A DNA stretch of 64,000 nucleotides from Streptomyces sp. NBC_01750 (GTDB taxonomy: Bacteria; Actinomycetota; Actinomycetes; Streptomycetales; Streptomycetaceae): contig NZ_CP109137.1 of the NCBI RefSeq assembly GCF_035918095.1, positions 992,001 through 1,056,000 on the forward strand, written 5' to 3'. Below are positions 1 to 8,223 of the stretch, in pieces. Position 1 is the first letter of the stretch; each line of letters starts with the position of its first letter. The translations under genes were made by a program, and so were the position numbers. The notes beneath the pieces were generated by a model, which was given only the letters and a program-made list of their open reading frames with translations, was not told where the DNA came from and searched no databases.

Positions 1-2229
1 TGCTCCGGCCACCACCGAGACCAGTAGGACGGCGGGCGGGACATGGGCGATCCCGGCACCCATACCGCTGAAACGGGCCTGGGTGTCCACCAGCCAGCTG
101 CCGGACAGCACCCCCAGCCCGGTGCCCAGCGCGGCGGACACCAGCGCCGTGAAACCGGCGGTCGCCACGATCGCCGAGCTGATCTGCCGCGGTGTCAGGC
201 CGATCGCCTTGAGCGCGAGCAGATCGCGGCCGCGGTCACGCACCCCGGTACTGATCAGGGTCAGCAGCTCGAGGAACCCGATCAGGGCCAGCACCCCGAT
301 CAGCGCCGCGATCACGCCTCGCGCCGGTTCCAGCCGGTCCGCCGGATTGGCCGTCTCGCGGATCTCCAGCGCACCCCCGGCGGTCCCGGCGAGCGCGCTG
401 CTCACCGCCCGGGGATCCGCACCGGGCCGCAGGACGAGCAGGTGGAAGTCCGGCCGCAGTGCGGGATCGCGTTCCTGGAGGGTGTCGACCGTCGTGGAGA
501 TCACCCGGCCGCCGGCTTCCGGTTCGATGCTGCGGCCGACGATGTGCAGAATCTGCGGCCGTCCTTCCACCGTCATCCGCACCCAGTCGCCGACCCGTAC
601 ATCCAGCAGATCGAGCAGCCCTTGACCGGCGACCGCCTCGTCGAGGCCGTCGGCGGTGCGCCCCTCGACGACGGTGAACGGGTAGGGGGCGCGAGCGGTG
701 CCGAGCCCGCGCAGGGTGATGGTGCCGGTCTGGCCCGGTACCAGGGCGGCGACCTCCACGCCGGGGTGCACCGCGGCGACGTCCGGCGGCGCGGTCAAGG
801 CGCGGTCCAGCTCCTGGTCGGTGAGGCTGCCGGGCTGCTCCGCCCGTACGGTCAGCGCCGCGGGCACGCCCATCTCCGCAGGGCGGCTGCGGAACATGTC
901 CAGAGTGGACCAGGCGACCAGCGCAACCGTGATCATGAGCAGCGGCAGCGCGAGGCGGGCCACGGTGATCAGGGTGCGAGTCCGCCGGGGGAAGGCCGCC
1001 CGCCAGCCGAGCACGAGCGCGGGCGGCACCCGCATTCCGAGTGCTCTGCGGCCCAGCCCGGTCATCGGTGCGGCCGAGGGCAGTGCCGCCCGGGCGACGG
1101 GTACCGGCGGCACCCGGCCGGCCCGCCAGGCGGCCAGTCCGGTGGCGGTCGCGATCAGCAGCACCGCGCCGCTCGGGATGCCCAGCATCAGGGCGGTGTG
1201 CCCGGGCAGGTCCTGCCACACCCCGGCAGCATCCCCGATCCGGCCGGGTATCCGGGCACCCAGCAGCGCGATCGCCGCCGTGCCCAGCGTGACCCCGAGC
1301 AGCGCGAAGGCGAGGTGCTGGACGAGGAAGCCGCGTATCACCTGCCCCGGGGTGAACCCGATCGCTTTGAGGATCGAGATGTCCCTCAGCTGTCCGCGGA
1401 TACGGGCGCTGATGGCCCCGGACGCGGCGAGCGCGGCGGCCAGCAGCGCGCCAAGACCGAACACCGCGAACAGCTGCCCGAGAAGCCGGTCGTCGCTCCC
1501 GGCCTCGGCGCGGGCCTGCTGCCACTTGGTCACCTGGGCGACCCGGTCGGCGCCGAGCAGGGTGACGGCCTGCTGGACGGTGAAGTCGATGTCGGCCGGA
1601 TCGTCCAGCCGCAGCCCGACGCTCTGCCCGGTGCTGTGTGGCGCCACGGCGTCCAGCGTGCCCGGCAGCACCCAGCCGATGCCGGGCTCGCCGCCCGGCC
1701 GGTAACGGGGTTCCGCGGCCTCGGCGACACCGGCCACCCGAAGGGCGCGGGCCTTGCCGTCCGTTCCCGCGACGGTCAGCGTGTCGCCCGGCTCCGCCCA
1801 CAGCACGCGTGCGACCGAACTCTCCAGTACGACGCCCGTCGGCTGCGTATCGAGCCAGTGGCCCGCGGTGACGAGCGGCCTGGCGATCTGCGGCGGCTCG
1901 GTGCCGGCCGCGCGCAAGGACACGCTCGCCCTGGCGCCACGGGACTCCAGGGTCGCCCGACCGGTGCGGTACGGCCCCGAGACACCGGTGACGCCGTCCA
2001 GCCCGGACAGCGCGTCCGTGTCCGCGGCGACGCGGGTGTGGAGCCACACGTGGGCGCCCTTGGACTGCGTGAAGATCCGCTGCCAGGGGTTGGCGGCGTA
2101 GCTGAACAGGGCCACCGCGAGCAGCAGAGAGGCGATGATCCCGGCGCTGGCCAGGACGACGAAGAGCGACTGTCCGCGGTGTGCCCTCAGATCGGCGTGC
2201 GCCCAGCGCAGAGTGGCCCGCACGGTCAC
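1..2229 (-). CDS. ABC transporter permease, FtsX/MacB type (partial, C-terminus beyond left edge)
   Basis: Membrane subunit of an export-type ABC transporter, encoded with the ATPase at 2226-3029. About 743 codons are visible and the frame runs off position 1 without a stop. The N-terminus begins MRATLRWAHADLR and is followed by a hydrophobic segment (about residues 22-45). More hydrophobic stretches follow, as in the duplicated FtsX-domain permeases of actinomycetes, and the last visible residues (VPPAVLLVSVVAGA) look like another membrane segment. The GTG start at 2229 overlaps the ATPase stop (GTGA), so the two are translationally coupled. The substrate is unknown; relatives export lipoproteins, peptides or drugs. 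Identification rests on architecture and operon context. Confidence 0.85.
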   Translation of the reverse strand, partial: MTVRATLRWAHADLRAHRGQSLFVVLASAGIIASLLLAVALFSYAANPWQRIFTQSKGAHVWLHTRVAADTDALSGLDGVTGVSGPYRTGRATLESRGARASVSLRAAGTEPPQIARPLVTAGHWLDTQPTGVVLESSVARVLWAEPGDTLTVAGTDGKARALRVAGVAEAAEPRYRPGGEPGIGWVLPGTLDAVAPHSTGQSVGLRLDDPADIDFTVQQAVTLLGADRVAQVTKWQQARAEAGSDDRLLGQLFAVFGLGALLAAALAASGAISARIRGQLRDISILKAIGFTPGQVIRGFLVQHLAFALLGVTLGTAAIALLGARIPGRIGDAAGVWQDLPGHTALMLGIPSGAVLLIATATGLAAWRAGRVPPVPVARAALPSAAPMTGLGRRALGMRVPPALVLGWRAAFPRRTRTLITVARLALPLLMITVALVAWSTLDMFRSRPAEMGVPAALTVRAEQPGSLTDQELDRALTAPPDVAAVHPGVEVAALVPGQTGTITLRGLGTARAPYPFTVVEGRTADGLDEAVAGQGLLDLLDVRVGDWVRMTVEGRPQILHIVGRSIEPEAGGRVISTTVDTLQERDPALRPDFHLLVLRPGADPRAVSSALAGTAGGALEIRETANPADRLEPARGVIAALIGVLALIGFLELLTLISTGVRDRGRDLLALKAIGLTPRQISSAIVATAGFTALVSAALGTGLGVLSGSWLVDTQARFSGMGAGIAHVPPAVLLVSVVAGA

Positions 2230-3029
2230 TCCTTCAGTTCGAGTACGCCGGAGACTCCGCCGCCCGGGCTGCGGCGCCCCGCGCCGAGGGTCGCGTCGTC
2301 GGCTATGCGTCCGTCGAAGAAGCTGATGACCCGGTCGGCGGCGCTGGCCATCCGGGCGTCATGGGTGACCAGCAGGATCGTCTGGCCGCGCTGGTGGAAC
2401 CGGGAGAGCAGCCGGAGCACTTCCCGGGTGCCCTTGCTGTCCAGGCTGCCGGCCGGTTCGTCGGCGAGCAGCAGCGCGGGATGGTTCACCAGCGCCCTTG
2501 CCAGGGCCACGCGCTGCTGCTCGCCGCCGGAGAGCTCGCCCGGCATGGACCGCTCCCTGCCTTCGAGGCCGAGCTCGGCGAGCAGTTCGGCGCGGCTGTC
2601 GCGGGCCGCCCTGGGTGAGGCGCCCGCGAGCAGCGCGGGCAGTTCGACGTTGTCGGCGACGGTGAGATCGGAGACCAGGTTGAAGAACTGGAACACGATG
2701 CCGATGCTCCGGCGGCGCAGCACCGCCCAGCGGGCCTCGCGGTACTCGTCCACCCGGCGGCCGTCGAGCCACAGACGACCGCTGTCGGGTCGCTGGAGCC
2801 CGCCGATCAGATGCAGCAGGGTGGACTTGCCCGCGCCGGAGGGCCCGGTGACGGCGACGAACTCCCCGGGCTGGACGGTGAGATCCACTCCGCGTACGGC
2901 TTCCACGGGTGAGCCTTCGCCGCGATGGGTCTTGGTCAGACCCTCGGCGCGGACGATCGGCACCGTGTCCGCCCGACCCGTCGCGGGCATGGACGCGCCC
3001 AGCACGGCAGGAGCGGCGTCGTCGCTCAT
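2226..3029 (-). CDS. ABC transporter ATP-binding protein, LolD/MacB type
   Basis: Cytoplasmic ATPase that drives the FtsX-type permease downstream. 267 aa. Visible motifs are Walker A GPSGAGKST, signature LSGGEQQRVALARAL, Walker B LLLADEP and the switch histidine in LLVTHDARMA. The Q-loop lies in IGIVFQFFNLV. The N-terminal 25 residues before the ABC domain are a poorly conserved extension. ATG at 3029 overlaps the PadR stop (ATGA) and the stop overlaps the permease GTG, so PadR-ATPase-permease form one tightly packed operon. The FNLV/LNDVELP style is that of MacB/LolD export ATPases rather than importers. Confidence 0.93.
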   Translation of the reverse strand: MSDDAAPAVLGASMPATGRADTVPIVRAEGLTKTHRGEGSPVEAVRGVDLTVQPGEFVAVTGPSGAGKSTLLHLIGGLQRPDSGRLWLDGRRVDEYREARWAVLRRRSIGIVFQFFNLVSDLTVADNVELPALLAGASPRAARDSRAELLAELGLEGRERSMPGELSGGEQQRVALARALVNHPALLLADEPAGSLDSKGTREVLRLLSRFHQRGQTILLVTHDARMASAADRVISFFDGRIADDATLGAGRRSPGGGVSGVLELKE

Positions 3030-3532
3030 TCCAGCTCCTCCTGACAGCGTTCCAGCCAGTCGAGGTCGGCCTGCAGATGCAGCATCGCGCCCTCGATCAG
3101 CAGCTGGGAGAACCTGTTGTTCCGGTCCTCGGATGCGGCCAGCTTCGACAGATCACGCATGGTGTTCAGATACTGCCGTCGCTGTTTGTTGATCAGAGTG
3201 ACCGGGTCGGCCAGCCCGGACTCCGGGGCGAGCGCAATCTTCATGAAGAACTCGTCCCGTACCCGCGGCTCGTCCGTGGTCTCGTCGAACCAGGCGAGTA
3301 CGGCCTCGCGCCCGGCCTCGGTGAGCCGGTAGGTACGCTTGTTGGGTCTGCCCGACTGCTCGACGTCCTCGCCGGCGATCAGACCGGCCTTTTCCAGTCG
3401 CCCGAGGGTGACGTAGATCTGGCCGACGTTCGGCTGAGGGTACGCGGCGCCCAGGAGCTTCTCAAGGTCCTGCTTGAGCTCGTAACCGTGCGCCGGGCCA
3501 CGGGTGAGGAGTGCCAGGAGCGGCAGCCGCAC
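3026..3532 (-). CDS. PadR family transcriptional regulator
   Basis: 168 aa winged-helix repressor. The N-terminal PadR domain (about residues 3-75) contains LLALLTRGPAHGYELKQ and the typical wing GRPNKRTYRLTEAG. The C-terminal half is helical (PadR C-terminal type, ending LDWLERCQEELE) and should form the dimerisation coil. GTG at 3532 is preceded by a strong G-rich RBS (GGGAGGGGAG), and the stop overlaps the ABC ATPase start. PadR repressors commonly sit in front of drug-exporting ABC operons and are relieved by the exported compound, so autoregulation of this operon is likely (inference). Confidence 0.93.
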   Translation of the reverse strand: MRLPLLALLTRGPAHGYELKQDLEKLLGAAYPQPNVGQIYVTLGRLEKAGLIAGEDVEQSGRPNKRTYRLTEAGREAVLAWFDETTDEPRVRDEFFMKIALAPESGLADPVTLINKQRRQYLNTMRDLSKLAASEDRNNRFSQLLIEGAMLHLQADLDWLERCQEELE

Positions 3533-3617
3533 GCGCTCCCCTCCCTCCCGCTCCGTAGTTTCTTGTTGGGCCGGATTCGGGCTGTGGTTCGCGCCACCCG
3601 CCTTCTCCGCCTGGACA

Positions 3618-3655
3618 TCTAGTATCGCCCATGCCTAACGGGTATACATAGGCCA
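3618..3655. promoter_or_regulatory. Candidate promoter/operator region between padR and the sugar-binding protein gene
   Basis: The 167-bp divergent gap contains an AT-richer imperfect inverted repeat: GTATCGCCC, nine bases, then GGGTATACAT. The GTATAC/ATGTATAC core resembles PadR operators (ATGT/ACAT half sites). Placement upstream of the padR GTG suggests autoregulation. This is inferred from pattern only. Confidence 0.35.
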
Positions 3656-3699
3656 CATGGGACGGCGGCGCGGCCGGATCGGTGCACTGGGAGGAACCT

Positions 3700-4971
3700 A
3701 TGCGGTGGATGCACGCCGCGGGTAGGGGGCTTCTGGTTGTCGCGGTGCTGCTCGCGGGTTACGCGGGCTTCGGCACCCACCCCGGTTCCACCGACCCCAG
3801 GGGCCGCGGCCCCATGACGCTGGTGACCGCGGGCGATCTCACCGACTACCTCGGTCCACTGCTGGACGACTGGAACCACAGCCGTCCCGACGAGAAGGTC
3901 ACGCTCGTCGAGCTGCCCGACTCCGCGGACGAGACCCGGGCGCAGATGATCAGCGAACTGCGCTCCGGCAGCGACCGCTTCGACGTCCTGAACATCGATG
4001 TGGCCTGGACCTCCGAGTTCGCGGCGGCCGGCCTGATCTCGCCGCTGCGGCCGAGCCGGTTCCCGCTGAACACCTTCCTCGCGCCGGTGGTGGACACCGC
4101 CACCTTCGACGGCCGCCTGTACGCGGTTCCGTATGTCACCAACGCCGGCTTGCTGTACTACCGCAAGGACATCCTGGAGCGGGCGGGCGAACGGCCGCCG
4201 CGCACCTGGGCGGAGCTGGCCCGGCAGGCCCGGAAGATCGCCCCCGAGTACGGCATGGACGGCTACGCCGGCCAGTTCCTGCCGTACGAAGGACTGACGG
4301 TGAACGCCACCGAAGCCGTGCACTCGGCGGGCGGCTCGATCCTGCGGGACGACGGCGCGCTGGTGACGGTGGACTCGGCCGCGGCCCGTGCCGGACTGGA
4401 GTTCCTGGCCGGCGGAGTACGTGAGGGCTGGATCTCACCCAAGGCCCGCGGCTACAAGGAGGAGGAGTCCCGGCAGGCCTTCCAGGACGGACGGCTGCTC
4501 TTCCTGAGGAACTGGCCCTATGTGTATTCAATGGCCAACGCCAAGGGGTCGAAGGTGGCCGGCAAGTTCGGCGCGGTGCCGCTACCGGGACCGTCCGGGC
4601 CGGGCACCAGTGTGCTGGGCGGCTCCAATCTCGCGGTCAGCAGCCACTCCCGGCACCCTGAGTCGGCCGCCGATCTGATCGCCTACCTCACCAGCGAGCG
4701 CGTCCAGCGGCAGGTGCTCACCGAGGGCTCGCTGCCGCCGGTGCGCGCCTCGCTGTACGAGGACCCGGCTCTGATCCGGGCCTACCCGTATCTGCCGACG
4801 CTGCGGCAGAGCGTGCTGTCGGCCGAGCCGCGCCCCAAGAGCCCGCGGTACGACCAGGTGAGCCTCGCCGTGCAGGCCGTCGTGCAGGACGTCATGGCTC
4901 TGCGGCAGACGCCGCGGCAGGCCGTGGCCCGGCTGTCCCACGAGCTGGGATCAATCTCCCGCAAGGGCTGA
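3700..4971 (+). CDS. Extracellular solute-binding protein (sugar ABC transporter, ThuE/LpqY-like)
   Basis: 423 aa exported binding protein of the SBP_bac_1 family. ATG at 3700 has the RBS GGGAGGA eight bases upstream. The N-terminus MRWMHAAGRG followed by LLVVAVLLAGYAGFG is a signal or anchor segment, but no lipobox cysteine is visible, unlike the second binding protein at 6884. Typical sugar-SBP features follow: AGDLTDYLGPLLDDWN near the mature N-terminus, RLYAVPYVTNAGLLYYRKDIL in the hinge region and the C-terminal LGGSNLAVS. The neighbouring GH13 glucosidase points to trehalose, maltose or related alpha-glucosides. Without a lipid anchor the protein may be tethered by an uncleaved N-terminal helix or be secreted. 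Confidence 0.88.
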   Translation: MRWMHAAGRGLLVVAVLLAGYAGFGTHPGSTDPRGRGPMTLVTAGDLTDYLGPLLDDWNHSRPDEKVTLVELPDSADETRAQMISELRSGSDRFDVLNIDVAWTSEFAAAGLISPLRPSRFPLNTFLAPVVDTATFDGRLYAVPYVTNAGLLYYRKDILERAGERPPRTWAELARQARKIAPEYGMDGYAGQFLPYEGLTVNATEAVHSAGGSILRDDGALVTVDSAAARAGLEFLAGGVREGWISPKARGYKEEESRQAFQDGRLLFLRNWPYVYSMANAKGSKVAGKFGAVPLPGPSGPGTSVLGGSNLAVSSHSRHPESAADLIAYLTSERVQRQVLTEGSLPPVRASLYEDPALIRAYPYLPTLRQSVLSAEPRPKSPRYDQVSLAVQAVVQDVMALRQTPRQAVARLSHELGSISRKG

Positions 4972-4997
4972 GTCTGCGCACCACACGCCCCGCTCAC

Positions 4998-5108
4998 TAC
5001 TTACATGTTAAGTACTGACCGGTTCTTGCATACCTCCAAATTTCCGGGCATAACCGGGCTGGTTTCCACAGCATCGTTGACACCTTGCCGTCACTCCTAC
5101 TTAACATG
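4998..5108. promoter_or_regulatory. Candidate operator: inverted copies of an 11-bp element upstream of the GH13 gene
   Basis: CATGTTAAGTA at 5004-5014 recurs as its exact reverse complement, TACTTAACATG, at 5098-5108. The first copy is part of a larger palindrome-like element (TACTTACATGTTAAGTA, 4998-5014, with arms TACTTA/TAAGTA). Both are AT-rich islands in a very GC-rich context, lie in the 200-bp gap before the alpha-glucosidase, and are spaced 94 bp (about nine helical turns). This arrangement suits a looping repressor or activator. Confidence 0.5.
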
Positions 5109-5171
5109 CATGCATAACAGCGCACCCGCTCTGGGGCGCTCTCGCATCCAGCAGGAACAGGTCAACGCGAG

Positions 5172-6845
5172 ATGCTCACAGCTCTTCCGGCCGCCCTCGG
5201 CCAGCCCTCCCGTACGGCCACCGCCTGGTGGCGCGATGCGGTGATCTACCAGGTCTACGTCCGCAGCTTCCTCGACAGCACCGGGGACGGCATCGGCGAC
5301 CTGGCTGGCGTCCGCGCCGGACTGCCGTACTTGAGGAAGCTCGGTGTCGACGGCATCTGGCTCAGCCCGTTCTATCCGTCGCCCCAGCACGACCACGGCT
5401 ATGACGTCGCCGACTACCGCGACGTCGACCCCGTCTACGGTGACCTGGCCGAGTTCGACCTGCTGATGGCCGACGCCGGCCGGCTCGGGCTCAAGCTGCT
5501 TCTCGACATCGTCCCCAACCACTGCTCCAGCGAGCACCCATGGTTCGCCGAAGCGCTCGCCTCCGGTCCCGGCAGCGCCGCCCGCACCCGGTTCCACTTC
5601 GCCGACGGCCGCGGCCCGGACGGCGCGGAGCCGCCCAACAACTGGCGCGCGATGTTCGGCGGCCCCGCCTGGAGCCGGATCACCGAGGCCGACGGCAGCC
5701 CCGGGCAGTGGTATCTGCACCTGTTCACCGAGCAGCAGCCCGACCTGAACTGGCGCAATCCCGAGGTCGGCGACTCCTTCGAGCAGGTGCTCCGCTTCTG
5801 GCTGGACCGGGGCGTGGACGGCTTCCGTATCGATGTCGCCGCAGGTCTCTTCAAGCACCCTGAGCTGCCCGACTCGGCCGACCCCGCCGCCGACGAGCGC
5901 GCCCGGGACTCGGTGAACCCGCTGGCCTGGAACCAGCCCGAGGTCCACGAGGTATGGCGGCGCTGGCGTGCGGTGTGCGAGGAGTACGCGGCGCGGGACG
6001 GCAACGAGCGGCTGCTGGTCGGCGAGGTCTCCGTACCGACCGCGCGCGAACACGCGGAGTATGTCCGCCCCGACGAACTGCACCAGGCTTTCTTCTTCGA
6101 TCTGCTCAGCGCCCCCTGGGATGCCGACGCCTTCCGGGCCACCATCACGGAGGCGATACGCGACATCGCGGGGACCGGCTCCACCGTCACCTGGGTGCTC
6201 AACAACCACGACCAGGTCCGCACGGTCACCCGTTACGCGGGCGAGCCCGGCGTGGAAGCCAGTGGGCTGGGTGCGGCACGGGCCCGCGCCGCCGCACTGC
6301 TGATGCTGGCGCTGCCCGGTGCCGCGTACGTCTATCAGGGCGAGGAGCTCGGCCTCCCGGAGGTCCTGGACCTGCCGGACGATGTGCTCACCGACCCGAT
6401 CTTCCACCGCACGGGCAGCCGTAAGCGCATCAGGGACGGCTGCCGGGTGCCGCTGCCCTGGTCAGGTCACGCCTCCCCGTTCGGCTTCAGCCAGGGCGCA
6501 GCCGGCGCCAGGCCCTGGCTGCCGCAGCCCGAGTGGTTCGCCGAACACGCCACGGACCGGGCGCTGGCCGACACCCGCTCCTTCTGGCACCTGTACCGCG
6601 AAGGACTCCAGCTCCGCCGAAGCCTTCCCCAGCTGGGCGAGGGCAGCCTGCGCTGGCTGGAGTCGCCCCCACAGGTCCTCGCCATGGTCCGGGGCGACGG
6701 CCTGGTCTGCGCGGTCAACTTCGGCACCGAGCCCGTACCGGCGCCGGTCGCCGGTACTCCGCTCCTCTCCAGCGGCCCCTGCCCGGACGGTTTGCTCCCC
6801 GGAGCGACCGCTGCGTGGTGGACGGGCGACTGCCCCACCCCCTGA
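5172..6845 (+). CDS. Alpha-glucosidase, glycoside hydrolase family 13
   Basis: 557 aa cytoplasmic retaining alpha-glucosidase (oligo-1,6-/alpha-1,4-glucosidase or trehalose-6-phosphate-hydrolase-like group). The (beta/alpha)8 domain starts at WWRDAVIYQVYVRSF. All four GH13 regions are visible: region I DIVPNH, region II DGFRIDVA (nucleophile Asp), region III LVGEVS (acid/base Glu) and region IV NNHDQ. Domain B carries the small-substrate loop GPAWSRITEADG. No signal peptide is seen, so it acts on sugars brought in by the adjacent ABC system. The start after the operator-like region and co-direction with the next three genes suggest it heads the operon. Exact substrate (isomaltose, maltose, trehalose, sucrose) cannot be decided from sequence. 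Confidence 0.95.
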   Translation: MLTALPAALGQPSRTATAWWRDAVIYQVYVRSFLDSTGDGIGDLAGVRAGLPYLRKLGVDGIWLSPFYPSPQHDHGYDVADYRDVDPVYGDLAEFDLLMADAGRLGLKLLLDIVPNHCSSEHPWFAEALASGPGSAARTRFHFADGRGPDGAEPPNNWRAMFGGPAWSRITEADGSPGQWYLHLFTEQQPDLNWRNPEVGDSFEQVLRFWLDRGVDGFRIDVAAGLFKHPELPDSADPAADERARDSVNPLAWNQPEVHEVWRRWRAVCEEYAARDGNERLLVGEVSVPTAREHAEYVRPDELHQAFFFDLLSAPWDADAFRATITEAIRDIAGTGSTVTWVLNNHDQVRTVTRYAGEPGVEASGLGAARARAAALLMLALPGAAYVYQGEELGLPEVLDLPDDVLTDPIFHRTGSRKRIRDGCRVPLPWSGHASPFGFSQGAAGARPWLPQPEWFAEHATDRALADTRSFWHLYREGLQLRRSLPQLGEGSLRWLESPPQVLAMVRGDGLVCAVNFGTEPVPAPVAGTPLLSSGPCPDGLLPGATAAWWTGDCPTP

Positions 6846-6883
6846 ACCTCCCCAATCCCCACCCTCTCGGAAGGACTGTCACC

Positions 6884-8212
6884 ATGCGACGACTCTCTAC
6901 GAACCGGCGGACAGCTGCGGCCGCCTCCACGGCACTGGCCCTCGCCCTCGGTGCGACGGCCTGCGGCGGCTCGACCGGCCCGGCGAGCGGCAAGGAGCTC
7001 AGCGGCCAGACCGTGACCGTGGCCGGAGTCTGGACCGGCAGCGAGCAGAAGAACTTCCGCAAGGTACTGGACGCGTTCACCGAGCAGACCGGAGCCAAGA
7101 CGGTCTTCGTGCCCACCGGTGACAATGTCTCCACCTTCGTCGGCAGCAAGATCGAGGGCGGCAACGCCCCGGACGTGGCGATGGTGCCTCAGGTCGGCGT
7201 GCTCCAGCAGTTCGCCAAGGAGGGCTGGCTCGCACCCCTGTCGCAGAAGACCGCGACGACTGCCGGCGCCAACCTCGCCGAGGTGTGGAAGAACTACGGC
7301 ACCGTCGACAAGACCTACTACGGCCTCTACTTCAAGGCGGCCCACAAGTCGACCGTCTGGTACAGCCCGAGCGCGTTCGAGCAGGCCGGAGTCGCGGAGC
7401 CCAAGAGCTACCCGGACATGCTCAAGGCGGGCCGTACGCTCGCCGACTCGGGACTCCCGGGCTTCTCCGTCGCCGGTGAGGACGGCTGGACCCTCACCGA
7501 CTGGTTCGAGAACATCTACCTCTCGCAGGCGGGCCCCGAGAAGTACGACCAGCTGGCCGCCCACAAACTGCCGTGGACCGACGCCAGCGTGGTCAAGGCA
7601 CTCACCACGCTCGGCGAGATCTTCAAGGACAAGCAGCTCGTCGCGGGCGGCTCCGCGGGCGCGCTGCGCACCGACTTCCCGGGCTCGGTCGAGCAGGTCT
7701 TCGGACCCAAGCCCAAGGCCGGCATGGTCTACGAGGGCGACTTCGTCGGCGGAATGGCCAAGGACGACTTCGGCCGGAAGCTCGGCGAGGACGCCAAGTT
7801 CTTCCCGTTCCCTGGGGTCGACAGCGGCAAGGCACCGGTGGTGAGCGGCGGTGACGCGGCCGTGGTGCTCAAGGACGGCAAGAACCAGAAGGGGGCGCAG
7901 GCTCTGCTGGAGTTCATGGCCACCCCCGAAGCGGCCGCGGTGTGGGCAGGCGCGGGCGGCTTCGTCTCCCCCAACAAGGACGTGAAGCCGGCGTCGTACG
8001 CGGACGACACCACCCGCGCCACGGCCAAGTCACTGGTCGAGGCCGGTGATTCGGTCCGCTTCGACATGTCCGACCAGGCCCCGGCCGCGTTCGGCGGAAC
8101 CAAGGGTGCGGGCGAGTGGAAGCTCCTCCAGGACTTCCTGCGCGACCCCTCGGACCCGAAGGCCACCGCGGCCAAGCTCGAAGCCGCGGCCGCCAAGGCG
8201 TACCGGAACTGA
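6884..8212 (+). CDS. Sugar ABC transporter substrate-binding lipoprotein
   Basis: 442 aa SBP_bac_1 family protein. ATG at 6884 follows RBS GGAAGGA with eight-base spacing. The signal peptide ends in a lipobox-like ALGATAC with the lipidated Cys at about residue 28, then a Ser/Gly linker. The mature protein has the alpha-glucoside-binding pattern: VTVAGVWTGSEQKNFRKVLD, the NAPDVAMVPQVG segment and the TDWFENIYLSQAG region. It lies 38 bp after the GH13 gene and 11 bp before permease 1, so it is clearly part of the uptake operon. It is the second binding protein in this locus and is only distantly similar to the one at 3700. Confidence 0.94.
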   Translation: MRRLSTNRRTAAAASTALALALGATACGGSTGPASGKELSGQTVTVAGVWTGSEQKNFRKVLDAFTEQTGAKTVFVPTGDNVSTFVGSKIEGGNAPDVAMVPQVGVLQQFAKEGWLAPLSQKTATTAGANLAEVWKNYGTVDKTYYGLYFKAAHKSTVWYSPSAFEQAGVAEPKSYPDMLKAGRTLADSGLPGFSVAGEDGWTLTDWFENIYLSQAGPEKYDQLAAHKLPWTDASVVKALTTLGEIFKDKQLVAGGSAGALRTDFPGSVEQVFGPKPKAGMVYEGDFVGGMAKDDFGRKLGEDAKFFPFPGVDSGKAPVVSGGDAAVVLKDGKNQKGAQALLEFMATPEAAAVWAGAGGFVSPNKDVKPASYADDTTRATAKSLVEAGDSVRFDMSDQAPAAFGGTKGAGEWKLLQDFLRDPSDPKATAAKLEAAAAKAYRN

Positions 8213-8223
8213 GGTCGCACTCC

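Noticed and set aside
43..3192. Very long plus-strand open frame opposite the ABC export operon
   Set aside because: Antisense shadow of GC-rich codons; His/Arg/Gly/Pro-rich with no recognisable domain, while the minus strand encodes clear ABC and PadR proteins.
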